Shown piece by piece: positions 24,781-35,452 of a DNA stretch of 64,000 nucleotides. Position 1 is the first letter of the stretch; each line of letters opens with the position of its first letter. Source of the stretch: Campanula takesimana (Eukaryota; Streptophyta; Magnoliopsida; Asterales; Campanulaceae); the NCBI GenBank assembly GCA_026119855.1, contig JAOWBW010000006.1, positions 806,001 to 870,000 on the forward strand, read 5' to 3'. Under the pieces are notes generated by a model. That model was given only the letters and a program-made list of their open reading frames with translations, ran no database searches and was not told the origin of the DNA. A program made the position numbers and the translations under genes.

Positions 24781-25139
24781 GTCTTATGAACATGTTCATA
24801 AGACTAAAGTCTTATTTGAAGTTGTTCATAAGACTAAAGTCTTATTGAACCTATTCATAAGACTTTGCTCTTATGAATAAAAATGCTAACTAGGTCTATA
24901 GTAGAGAAATTAAAAATGCACAAATCTCAGCTCATATTTATTACTTAGAATGTGCAATTAACAAATGCTACAACCAATTTTCTCAAAAAAAAAAAAAATG
25001 CTACAGCCAAAAAAACACAAACTCACTACAATATCATATTCCCACAATCACTCTTCAAAATTCAGCACACTTAAAAAAAACAAACTAATTAGATACGCAC
25101 ATGATTGCTAACTAATAGCATAAATCTCTTCAAATCTCC

Positions 25140-25610
25140 TTCAGGATCCGAGGCGACGCTGGTGTAAGTCGCCAGATCTAGAGAAATCGAAGAAATTGAT
25201 GGCGTCGGAGAAGGAGATCGAGAGTGAGAGACGCACCGGAGAAACTGAAGAAACCCGACGGGGTTATGATCGACGGAGGTCAGACGTGGTTGAGGAGTTT
25301 TCCAGAGAAGATGAGGGCGTTAGAGATGGCCTAGGGTTTAGTCGGATCTGTAGACGAATCTGAAACTTCAGATCTGACGAGTGGAGCCAGATCTGACGCC
25401 GACGATGAGTAAAATACGGATGGATTTGACAGAGAGAGCCGCCGATGTCAGAGATTTGTTAGCCGGAGGAGAGCTCGCCGTCGGAGGATGGAGATACGGT
25501 GGGCAAGAGAGAGATGTGTGTGAGAGAGAGAGAGAGAGTGTGTGTGCGTGAGAGAGAGAGATCTGGGCGAGCGTGAGAGGAGGGGGGGAGAGAGGAGGAT
25601 TTTGTTGGGG
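25140..25610 (-). other. GC-rich gene-like segment inside the MULE
   Basis: A local rise in GC with GA/GT microsatellites at 25515-25560. The minus strand resembles the 5' UTR and start of a plant gene. No long ORF or domain can be named. Capture of a host fragment is inferred from composition and position only. Confidence 0.35.
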
Positions 25611-25817
25611 TTAGGGGTAGTTTGGGTATGTAGGTGTTATGTTTGACCAGTCAAAGGAAGCTAAATGAAGCTAGGGGTGTGGGTGGAATTTTGATCTCGG
25701 GTGAAGGTTTTATCTGGCATTTGGTCTGGGCTAGGGTTTATGTGTAATAAAATCTCGCCCCAGGGGCCCTAGGGGAAAAATTCTGAATGTTTATAACGCT
25801 CTTTCACTCCAAAGTGA

Positions 25818-26060
25818 ATACTCACATACCAATGGGCACTTTTGGTCAAACCTACTTGAACGTTGACTAACATTTTATGCTAGATTATTAATCTCCATAA
25901 AAATTTAAAAAAAAAAAAAAGTTACTAAATTATTAATAGAAACATTATTAATAACTATTTTTAAATTTTTATAGATATAAATTATTTATCATAAAATGTT
26001 AGTCAAAGTTCAAGTATGTTTGACCAAAAGTGCCCATTGGTGTGGGACGGAGGGAGTATA
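25818..26060. mobile_element. Stowaway-like MITE
   Basis: The left arm CCAATGGGCACTTTTGGTCAAA is complemented at the right, and the right end reads GGGACGGAGGGAGTA, the hallmark Stowaway terminus. The left terminus has decayed (ATACTCACAT). The arms also share the ACATTTTATG segment around a central A-run. Confidence 0.7.
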
Positions 26061-26801
26061 TATTTTTACTTTATGAGACGTTATAATATGTTTATTTTGT
26101 ATTAAACTTAATAGTAAAAATACATAATTGTTTTTATAATTCAATTTTTAACATTTAATATTCCAAGTATCAACTCGGCCAATAATAATTTAGGGACTTT
26201 AAAAAAAAAAACTTTATTTTGTGAAAAAAATAACATAATACACTTATTTTAGGACGCATGAGTGCAAATAAAAGCATACAATTTTGAGGGTCATGCTCCA
26301 AAATTTGTGGGGGTCAGATTCAAAACTTAAAGAGATAAATTTAACATTTTCCAAAATATAAAGGGGCAATGTGAATAAGTTGAGAAGTCGGGGAGGGCAT
26401 ATAAGCATGTAAATCGGCCCCTAACGCCCACCGTTTTTCATTTACAAAACGACTATTTGAACAAAACACAATTTAATCCCTAAACTAAAGTTGGTTAAGA
26501 CATCCACACTATAGTTACTTTCCTAATTCTGCTCCGAAGTAGCGGAAAATTTAGCCTTTCACTGTTTCTTGGTCATTATAATATAGACAACTCCAACAAT
26601 AAGTATCAAAACAAAATTTTAGTACTAATGTAATGGTATCCAATAGGTATCAAAAATAAATTTTGACACTTATGTGATGGTATTAACATCTCCATTGATA
26701 AACGCAATAGGTATTTAAGTTTAAGTTGGTATTAAGACAAGTAACAAAACTCAAATTTTATAAGACATCAATTAAATGACCAAATGAATCACAAACAAAA
26801 A
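26061..26801. other. AT-rich intergenic stretch
   Basis: No coding sequence. At ~26588 the word AACTCCAACAATAAGTAT has an approximate complement near 29568-29590. An older inverted-repeat element may therefore span this stretch and everything nested up to ~29590. Confidence 0.3.
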
Positions 26802-26920
26802 TCTATATATATATATATATATATATTAAAGTTGGTGAGGAGAGATAAGGTGTTGCCATGTGGACAAGTCATGGAAGAAGCTTGAATTTGGTGATGTCAC
26901 ATCAACACTACCCTCTTAAA

Positions 26921-27187
26921 TAAGTGACTTTTTATTATTTTTTTTCTATTAGCTAATAGGATTAGCTAATAATATTAGTTACTATATAGGGTAACTATTA
27001 TAGTTAACTATAATAGTAACTATATAGTTAACTATTACTATTATAGTAACTATTAAAAATAAGTGACTTTTTATTATTTTTTTTCTATTAGCTAATAGGA
27101 TTAGCTAATAATATTAGTTACTATATAGGGTAACTATTATAGTTAACTATAATAGTAACTATATAGTTAACTATTACTATTATAGTA
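26921..27187. repeat. Tandem duplication of ~140 bp within the Helitron
   Basis: The block beginning AAGTGACTTTTTATTATTTT near 26921 is repeated almost exactly from ~27060. Both copies consist mostly of GTTACTATATAGGGTAACTA words that are themselves palindromic. Confidence 0.85.
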
Positions 27188-27646
27188 AATATTACTAATA
27201 ATAGTAATAGTTACTATAATAGTAATAGTTACTATTATTAGTAATAGTTACTATAATAGTAATAGTTAACTATATAGTTACTATTATAGTTAACTATAAT
27301 AGTTACCCTATATAGTAACTAATATTATTAGTAATAGTTATATAATAATTACTTTATATAGTAATTAATATAATTAGTTAATATTGTTAAACAAATAAAA
27401 ATTGACTATTGATAGTTAACTATCATTATAATTAAAATTTATATTTAACTATTATAATTAACTATTAAATAAACAAAAAATTACTATTAATAGTATTAGT
27501 TAATCATAATAGTTACTATATATATTAATTATTACTATTAATAATATTATTAGTTAATCATAAGAGTTACTGTATAAGTTAACTATTATTATAATAGTAT
27601 TAGTTAATCATTATACAGTAAATGTTAATATTTAATATTAATAGTA

Positions 27647-27855
27647 CTCGCTCCGTTCGAGAGTAAGAGTCCTACTTTCTATTATTGTACGTCCCACTAA
27701 AAGTCTATTTCCTAAAAAGACAAATGATGAGAATGAATGAATAATGTTTTGGATAATTATACCCTCAACACACTTGCAATGTTTACCAATTTTCTATTGT
27801 GTCTTTAATAAGTGTGCACAAACAAGGTAGGACTCTTACTCTAGAGCGTAGGGAG
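27647..27855. mobile_element. Stowaway-like MITE nested in the Helitron
   Basis: Flanked by TA (27645-27646, 27856-27857). The left end CTCGCTCCGTTCGAGAGTAA pairs with the right end CTCTAGAGCGTAGGGAG with a few mismatches, and AGGACTCTTACTCT is the complement of the inner left arm. It interrupts the TA-rich repeat of the Helitron. Confidence 0.75.
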
Positions 27856-28312
27856 TATTAATTAATTATAATAGTTAATATATAGGATAATTATAACAAT
27901 TAGTATTATTAGTGAATAATAATAGTTATTATATATGTTAATAAGTACAATTAATAATATTAGTTAATTATAATAATTATTTTATTTATTACTAAAAAAT
28001 TAACACAATTTTCTTAAATTTATAAGCAAACATTTTAATTCATATACAATATAGTTATATAAAAAAAAGTTATTATGTTACATTACTAAATATAATCAAA
28101 AATAAAACAAAATACGAAAAAATAGTTAGTTTCCCGTGCAAAGCACGGGTTACTCACTAGTTATACTATATTTTATGTTGTATTCATTTTCACGTATTTT
28201 CATATCGTATTTTTTGCCATATTTTGCAGGCCATATGTTTGTCATAGTCCATGTCCTATTTTAAAATCATATTTTACATGACATGTTTTATTTTCATTTG
28301 ACAAAAACTCAT

Positions 28313-29300
28313 CTGAGAACATGAGAACCCGTCTCATGGATGAGACGGGTCATTTTTTGACCCATGACCCGGCTCATTGAACTAGCTCCATGACCCAAGG
28401 GGCGACCCTGCCACGTGGAAGCCTCTCATAGGCCCAATTTTTTTTTATTTTTTTTTTTTGCTTTTTTTAAAATTTTTATATTATTAATATTCTTTTTTGG
28501 TTTGTCAAAAGTAATAGTTACTATAACTTAATGTAATGACTATATACATATAAAGTAACAGTTTGTATAAATAAAAGTAATACATATATATAGAAAAGTA
28601 ACAGCGTTTTTTTCTATGTTTTCTTCGTTTGCCAAAAGTAATACTTATTACAACTAAAATGTAACGAACGTGTTACTTATATGTAACAGTGTTAATACAT
28701 AATTGTAACACATATGTATAGAAAAGTAATAGTATATCTATATGTTTTCAAATAAGTTACAATGGGTTCAATTTATCATGATACATGTAAAAGCATTACA
28801 TTATCTATAGAAATTTGTTACAATTTCATCTACTAAAGTGTTACATTTACTTGTACAAATAATTACATTCATGTATAAGTTGTTATTTTTCAAATGTTAC
28901 TTTCTTTTGAAAAATAAAATCAAAATACACAATATTTTATATTTTTGCAAAAGCACTATTACATTTTAGTATAAATGATAATTACATTTAGATATTGTTT
29001 GGGTTACATGTAATTATAGTTAGTATTACATTTGAAAAAATGGGTAAAACGAGCTTTTGTTTTTTGTAAAACAGGTGTTACGTTTACTTAAGAACAATGT
29101 TACTTTATATGTATACAGTCATTACATTAAGTTATGGTAACTATTACTTTTGGTAAACGATGGAAAAGCCGGAAAAAAAATGGGGGGGGGGGCAATGATG
29201 GGCTGCCACGTGGCAGTTTATGCCCCATGGGTCATGGATCCGGGTCAAAAAATAAAAATCGTCTCATAGATGAGACGGATCCCCTTGTTCTCATGGGAGA
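28313..29300. mobile_element. Foldback-type inverted-repeat element
   Basis: The outer arms share ATGAGAAC, CGTCTCAT-GATGAGACG and GACCCATGACCC with the complement at the right. The inner arms share AAGTAATAGTTACTATAAC/TTAATGTAATGACTATATA with 29070-29160. Almost the whole unit can fold on itself around a centre rich in GTTACA/TGTAAC words. No clear TSD was found and there is no coding sequence. Confidence 0.65.
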
Positions 29301-29594
29301 CTAGCTCTTTTGATTTATATGCCGCATTTTTTATGTTGTATTCTTATACTATATTTTGATTCCGTAATTTATGCTATATTTTATTCGTATTTTTTGTGTC
29401 ATATTATTATTCTATACTTCTTGAGTCATACTTTGATAATTTTGAGAGTATCAATAGAGCTAAATAAATAAATAACATGAATTTGATGCTTATTGTTAGA
29501 GATGATAGTTTGAAACCTTGCAAACAGTGTCTCATATGATCAAAATTTGTTTTTAATACCTATAGACTTAATACCATTGTTAGAGTTTTCCTAA

Positions 29595-29861
29595 CTCACA
29601 TCAGACTTAACATCATCACGTAAAGAATCCCCACTATCATTAAAAAGACATCGTACCAAGTACGGGAACCATCCTGATTCTGTCTTCAGTGCAAACGGTG
29701 TCAGTGACGAACCCCATGGATCATCTCCAATTCAAATTGCAAAGAATGAAATAGATATATTGGAGGCTATTGTTGAAGCAATTATCTCATATCGAGAAAT
29801 AATAAGTCATGCTATTATAAATAAAGATTCAGGGATTCAGGGTTGCTCCTTTCATAATTAA
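29595..29861 (+). CDS. Unassigned ORF fragment, possibly an exon remnant
   Basis: An 88-codon open stretch without an ATG ends in TAA. It contains KRHRTKYGNHPDSVFSANG and ISYREIISHAIINKDSG, a mixed composition unlike the AT-skewed surroundings. It begins beside CTCACATCAG, which could be a splice acceptor at 29604. No family is recognised. It could be an exon of an otherwise lost gene or chance. Confidence 0.25.
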   Translation, partial: LTSDLTSSRKESPLSLKRHRTKYGNHPDSVFSANGVSDEPHGSSPIQIAKNEIDILEAIVEAIISYREIISHAIINKDSGIQGCSFHN

Positions 29862-31045
29862 TTGGTTTTGTGATAGAAAGTTTGACTTTATATTTATAAG
29901 AGGATGTTGTTAAATGCACCTATTTAGCTACTTTAAGCATAACGTTAGTCTTAGTTAAGGAATTATATGTTAAAGTAGTTAATGATTGTTTGGCTAGGTG
30001 AATTGAACTAAAACTTAAACTAATTTCGTTAGGGTTGAGAAAACAGAGAGAATGGTTATGAAAATCTCTTTGAGAACATTGCATTTTTGGCGCGAGAAGG
30101 ATGTTAAAGACGCGAGGATTCGATTGATTCTGGTGATGTTAGGATGCGTTTATCAACGTAAGTAAAGGCCTAAGTGAATGTGGGAATATTTGTTTTGAAA
30201 TTGATGTTAAATTGAATGAGTTAAGTGAGTGTGTTTGTTTGTTTCGTATAGATAGGGATAAGATATGAAAGTAGGTGGGTGTAGTTATTAATTTTGTTGG
30301 GGGGGGGGGGGGGGGGGGTTGTGTGAACAGTGAGTGAACTAACTAAGGTTGGTGTGTTTACTTATTCGGTTAGCGTGTAATGATGAGTTTTAAAATTTGG
30401 TGTGCGTATTTACTAATTTGGTGGGCGTGTATTTTCATAATAAATTACTAAGACCACTACTAGTCTACCATCTAAGCTTGGTCTTACCCGTTCTCTTGGA
30501 CTTTTCACAAATCACATAAGGAGCGGAATCTGTATAGTCGAATTTTATATATTTTACAGCAGTTTGATTTATATAATGAAGTGATCATATCATATAGTAA
30601 TGTGTGATATATTTTATTGGATGTGTGAGTAATAATATCGGTTACATATTATAATAGAATTATGTATTGTTGTGTAGTCGGATTATACATGCTCTAAATC
30701 ACATCGAGAAATATTCACAAATGTTGGTGCGCTCATCATCAACATCATCTTTGTAGTACGGAAGCAAGTCATATTCGTTTTATTGTATAGTGAAATTCTT
30801 CTAAAATGATAATTATTAGGAGGGTCAAAATCAAGTAAAAAGGCAGTTTTCTTAAAAGGTTTTAAAAAATGTGTTTCTAAAATGCACGGTGTCATTTTGA
30901 AAATAACTACACTTATTTTTAAAAAAGTGTGATGGTATTTTCGTCAATAACTAACACATGATTTAAAAACGTGCGGTGACATTTTTTAAAAAATAAGTGA
31001 AATTTATTGAACACGTTGGGACTATTAACACGAGTGTCACTCTGT
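29862..31045. other. Intergenic, with 20-G homopolymer
   Basis: No gene seen. A run of 20 G (30299-30318) is prone to polymerase and assembly error. The short ORF at 30683-30895 on the minus strand has no support. Confidence 0.4.
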
Positions 31046-31053
31046 AACACATG

Positions 31054-31559
31054 TAGACATGGCCAAACACGGGTACGGGACGGGTTATACGGGTACGGGT
31101 ACGGTTCTCAAAATGAAGGACCCGGAACCGAACCGTGAATGGTACGGGTGCGGGTACGGTTCAGCCACGGGTCAAGCGGGTACAGGTCCACGGGTCCGTA
31201 CGGGTCTGCCCTTTTAAAAAAAAGTGTTAAATTTTGACAAAATCTGCTATATTTTTACAGGTTCTGTTAAAAAACTAACAGAATATGTTTAAAAAGTAAC
31301 TGTTATCTGTTAAAATCAATGAAACGTTACTTTTTTAACACATTCTGTTATAAAACTAACAAAATTTGAAGGTTTTGACGGGTCTGACACGGGTCCGCAC
31401 GGGTACGGGTCTGCACGGGTACGGGTTTTGGGAAGGTGGAACCAGAACCGACCCGCATCAAACACGGGTACGGTTCCGACGGGTCACGGGTCTTGCACGG
31501 GTCCGGTTCTTACGGGTCAAATCTGGTCTGGTTCCACGGGTCCGGGTTGGCCATGTCTA
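31054..31559. mobile_element. hAT-type MITE composed of ACGGGT words
   Basis: A perfect 13-bp terminal inverted repeat TAGACATGGCCAA and a perfect 8-bp target duplication AACACATG (31046-31053, 31560-31567) are diagnostic of the hAT superfamily. The interior is dominated by ACGGGT/ACCCGT words, more than twenty in two blocks (31065-31210, 31375-31550), around an AT-rich centre. No transposase. Confidence 0.9.
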
Positions 31560-31649
31560 AACACATGCACTTGCATTATTAAACACTACTACTGGCATTT
31601 ATTGACAGCTTCCACTTTCAATATTTATAAATATTTAATGACTGACATT

Positions 31650-33305
31650 CGGGAAAATATAGAAATATACCTCTGAACTTAGGTCAAGGATGTAGATATT
31701 CCCTTATACAAATTAATTTCCATATTAACCCTTGTACTTAAGAAAAATGTGTGGAGATTTGGACATCGTTAAATTTCCGTCCAAATTCTAACAGAATTGC
31801 TGACTAAGCGTCTACTTGGCATGCAAAATATACCACATGGAAAATAATTGCTCAAGTGGAACTTGCTGATTATCTTAAGTTAAAAACTACATCGTTTTGT
31901 CATATCTTCCTTTAAAAAAAAAAAAAAAAATCTTCAACCTTTGTCTTCTTCACGCAACCAGAAGAATAAATGAGATCTTCAACTGCCTTGCCACATTTTC
32001 CTCCATTAATGGTGAAATCAAAAACCTTCTTTATCACCAACATCTCACTATGACAACCCACCATGAGCTTAACACAACCAACCACCTCCATTGTTTAAAC
32101 ACCGCCATAAAATCGCCAACAATGACCAGAACCAACATCACCAAACACAAATTTAAGAAATCACAAATCATGCTACTATGAAGAGTTAAGCACCTATTTG
32201 GTCCTTAACCTATTGAGTTGTTTTCCTTTTGGTCCTTAACCTATTTTGGTTTTCCTTTTGGTCCTTGATGTACCTAGTTGCAGGATAAAGTGGTCCTTAA
32301 CCTATTTTAGTTTTCCTTTTGGTCCTTGATGTACCTATTTGCAGGACAAAGTGGTCCTTGACCTATTTTGGTTTTCCTTTCGGTCAACAAGCCATGTCGA
32401 CGATTTTAAGGACCACTTTGTCCGGCAAATAGGTACATCAAGGACCAAAAGGAAAACTAAAATAGGTTAAGGACCACTTTATCCTGCAACTAGGTACATC
32501 AAGGACCAAAAGGAAAACCAAAATAGGTTAAGGACCAAAAGGAAAACAACTCAATAGGTTAAGGACCAAATAGGTGCTTAACTCGCTACTATGAACAAAT
32601 TACCATAAACATTTTACAAGTCACAAAGCATGAGGCTGGATGAATCTAAATTCAATAAATTGAAATCGGATTAGAACTAGAACCAAATTGAAAAATCAAT
32701 TAAAACCATATCTAAATTAAAATGTCCCTTAATCGGACTCTGCTTAAAACAAATCAAAATCAATTGAATGGATATTTTTTGTCTAAAAGCTTGGTACGAT
32801 TTGATGTATACGAAAGAGAGAGAGAGAGAGATCACATCACAGCTAAAGAATAAAACTCTGGCTATTTCGTCTTCTTTAGGTAGCGGTTGGAGTCACAAAA
32901 CCTCCGATGGTTGGCCCTCTTACATCGCGAGGAAGTGTTCGAGTGTGGGAGTGTGAAGGGCAGAGTAGAGTGGGAGTAGGGAAAAGGGAATGGGGTTGTG
33001 GTTGAGTGAAGAAGAAGACCGAGATAGAGGATTAGGTTTTTTTTTTTAAGTGCCAAAGCGACGTAGTTTTGAGCTTAACACACTAAGCAAATTTCACTTG
33101 GGCAATTATTTTCCACATAGTATATTTCACATGCCAAGTCGGACGCTTAGTCAGCCATTCCATTAGAATTTGGATGGAAATTTAACGATTTCCAAATCTC
33201 CACACTTTTTTCTTAAGTACAGGAGTTAATATGACAATTAACTTGTATAAGAGTATATCAGCATCCTTAACCTAAGTAAAGGGGTATATTTCTATGTTTA
33301 CCTAC
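31650..33305. mobile_element. Long inverted-repeat element (MULE-like), host of a nested foldback element
   Basis: ~31650-31900 is the imperfect reverse complement of ~33065-33305 over about 240 bp. Shared blocks include ATAGAAATATACC, AAGTGTGGAGATTTGG and CTTGGCATG. Between the arms are a short ORF on the plus strand (31897-32181) and a GA/Ser-rich stretch (32800-33050), perhaps captured host pieces. No TSD was recognised with confidence. Confidence 0.65.
32183..32584. mobile_element. 402-bp foldback element with 11-bp TSD
   Basis: It begins GAGTTAAGCACCTATTTGG and ends with its exact complement. The two arms of ~190 bp are nearly perfect complements, leaving a short centre near 32388. Each arm holds internal repeats of TTGGTCCTTAACCTATTTT and TGGTCCTTGATGTACCTA. 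The direct repeat GCTACTATGAA flanks it at 32172-32182 and 32585-32595. TSD length and structure suggest mobilisation by a MULE transposase. Confidence 0.85.
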
Positions 33306-33370
33306 TGAAATTCTTTAACACAACTACTGACACCTATTTAAATGACAGTTTCATTGTCTACATATGTCAG

Positions 33371-33650
33371 TATATTCCTTCTATCTCACCCGAAATAGGA
33401 CGTTTTGCCATTTTGTGTGTCCCACCCGAAATAAGACATCCCAAAATGAAAAGTTTTTATTAGTTTTTTATTAATAGGACCCACTTGTCATACTCACAAT
33501 AATTTTTCATTTGTTATTCCTACACATTTTCTTTCTCCTTCATACTCATGGCACCTACTTTTTAAACTACTTTTTCCAGTAAAATATGTGTATTCCTTAA
33601 TCCCGTTTCTGAACCATGAATCCTATTTTGGGTTGGACAGAGCAAGTATA
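33371..33650. mobile_element. Decayed Stowaway-like MITE
   Basis: The left end TATTCCTTCTATCTCACCCG and the right end TTGGGTTGGACAGAGCAAGTA are imperfect complements, with CCTATTTTGGGT matching ACCCGAAATAGG inside. TA is present at both outer edges. Confidence 0.6.
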
Positions 33651-34070
33651 TGGCTGGCACACTTTAACACTACCACTAACCAAAAGTATCAGTTTCAAAT
33701 GTTTATAGATACGATGTTTATAAATGCGATTGGCAATGTATATTAATAGCACTGGCATTAACGATGCAAAGTTACGTTTTAAAAAAAAAAACTCGTTAGT
33801 GCAAGAAAAAACGCGTTTTTTTATTAAACTTACTCATTAAGAGTATAATTCCATAAAAATATTTATATTCCAATTTGTAAGTACCCCAATCTGAAATGAC
33901 CAAATTAGAGGAATTCTTGGCACCATTCAGGGACAAACTGATAGGCCAGGACCTCACTAGGATAAATTTGGAACACAAGGACTGTTCTGGAATTAAAAGA
34001 TTGAAAAATCCAGAAGGTCGCCAACATGAGCCGTACGGCTACTTTGGGCACTATCAGCCCCTATAAATTG

Positions 34071-34079
34071 AACCCCTTG
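34071..34079 (+). promoter_or_regulatory. TATA box of the Gypsy LTR
   Basis: CTATAAATT lies about 195 bp into the LTR, followed by GAACCCCTTGC. This is the likely start region of the element RNA. Confidence 0.6.
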
Positions 34080-34267
34080 CTGATCATTCCGGGGGGGAGA
34101 AACGATTATTGTTAGTGTTACTCTGCTAAAATTGCTCCAGATAGTGTTTTGAGAGTGAAAGACAAAGGAAGACTAGCCTAACTAAACATAGGTGAAGCCA
34201 CCTTCTCCCCCATCCTTCTCTTCATCTTATCTCTTTTGTTTGTTCATATTATTGTTGTTCATCTCTT

Positions 34268-34408
34268 AATTCTTGCAAGTCTTGTCCATTCAAGCAACTT
34301 AATTTCATTGCAAGTCTTGTCCTTCAAGCACTTTAATCTTAATCTTATTGCAAGTCTTGTCCTTCAAGCAGTTTAATCTTAATCTTATTGCAAGTCTTGT
34401 CCTTCAAG

Positions 34409-34446
<38 letters not shown>
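34268..34446 (+). repeat. ~40-bp tandem repeat and (TA)n run in the Gypsy LTR
   Basis: Four units of GCAAGTCTTGTCCTTCAAGC plus TTTAATCTTAATCTTATT are followed by (TA)n at 34412-34446. The 64-codon ORF across it is a by-product. Confidence 0.85.
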
Positions 34447-34450
<4 letters not shown>

Positions 34451-35452
34451 ATACATTATGGTCCAAACCATGGATGATTCAAGGTGCCCTTCACACTTTG
34501 TGTGAAAGTGGTTCTAACCTAAGGATGATCATGGTTTGTTGAATTTCTTACTTATAACAAATTAATGATCTATTTTAATGAAAAAGGCACATGTTTTGGT
34601 TGATTATGTTGTTCATTGGTAGCAAGGATGGTCATTTGGATGATAAAGTTTCAATCTTTATCATCCAAACATTGATCTAGCTTCAAAATCCCCCTTTTGG
34701 GGTCATAAAGATCAAATCTTTATGACAAATAATGTTGCCCCAAGGTTGCCTTTGGCTTAAGGATCCACTCTTGTGGTGAAAGCTCAAATCTTTATGTTAA
34801 TTTTGTTTTTATTTGACCATGATAATCATGTGGGATGATAAGACCTTGGTGTTTATCACTTCCCCTCTTGATTTAGCCTTGAAATCCAATTTTGGGTCAT
34901 AAAGATTGAATCTTTATGCAATAATTTGGTCCCTAGAAGGTTAATAATGTGTAAAAATGCCATCTTGATGATAAAGTTTCCATCTTTAGTCATCAAATGG
35001 TCATTTTGGTTCAAAAGCCATGTTCATCAACTTTTTCTTAATTTCTTGCCTTTGATCATACCCAAATCTTTGTTTTGGGGGGTTCTTTTGATGATCAAAG
35101 TGCATAGGAATGATCTTTTCAAAGTTTTGTTGTTAATCACAAACTGAAAATTAGCATTTCAGTCCAGTTTCAGCAGGATGCTTTGTTTCTGCCTGAAACT
35201 GGACAGTTTTCTGATGAATCTGTAAAAAACCTCGGGACGGCCAAACCAACCTTACGGCTGGTTTAAACCAGCCTTACGGCTGCTTTGGCCAAAAAGGTGT
35301 TTTTTTCCAGTTTTGCCCATTTTCTGTTAAACTGTTTGCAAAATAACCCTTTTCTGTTAAATAATTAACCGGTTTTGTTAAATGTCAGTTTATCCCATTT
35401 TTGAAACACACACACATACACGTTTGTTAACTAACGTTAGGGAGACTCGGTC

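Larger units (their letters stand above)
23600..25784. mobile_element. MULE-type element with 10-bp TSD, minisatellite and gene-like insert
   Basis: The direct repeat GAATGTTTAT is perfect at 23590-23599 and 25785-25794. The ends share an inverted CTAGGGCCCCTG block within imperfect TIRs. The left half is the tandem array at 23750-24780. The right half (25140-25610) is GC-richer. On the minus strand it looks like a plant 5' UTR/first exon, with CT runs and GTCGTCGGCGTCAGATCTG-type words. This is typical of a Pack-MULE, but no product is recognised and no transposase is present. Confidence 0.7.
26802..28160 (+). mobile_element. Non-autonomous Helitron
   Basis: It starts TCTATATATATA immediately after an A (26801) and ends CTAG followed by T (28161), as for insertion between A and T. 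Eleven bases before the end is a perfect 7-bp stem hairpin, CCCGTGC-AAA-GCACGGG (28133-28149), the required Helitron 3' signal. No Rep/helicase ORF is present. The interior is TA-rich with ACTATTATAGTAA-type palindromes and a nested MITE. Confidence 0.85.

Noticed and set aside
31366..31676. Arg/Gly/Thr-rich ORFs
   Set aside because: By-products of ACGGGT words in the hAT-type MITE.
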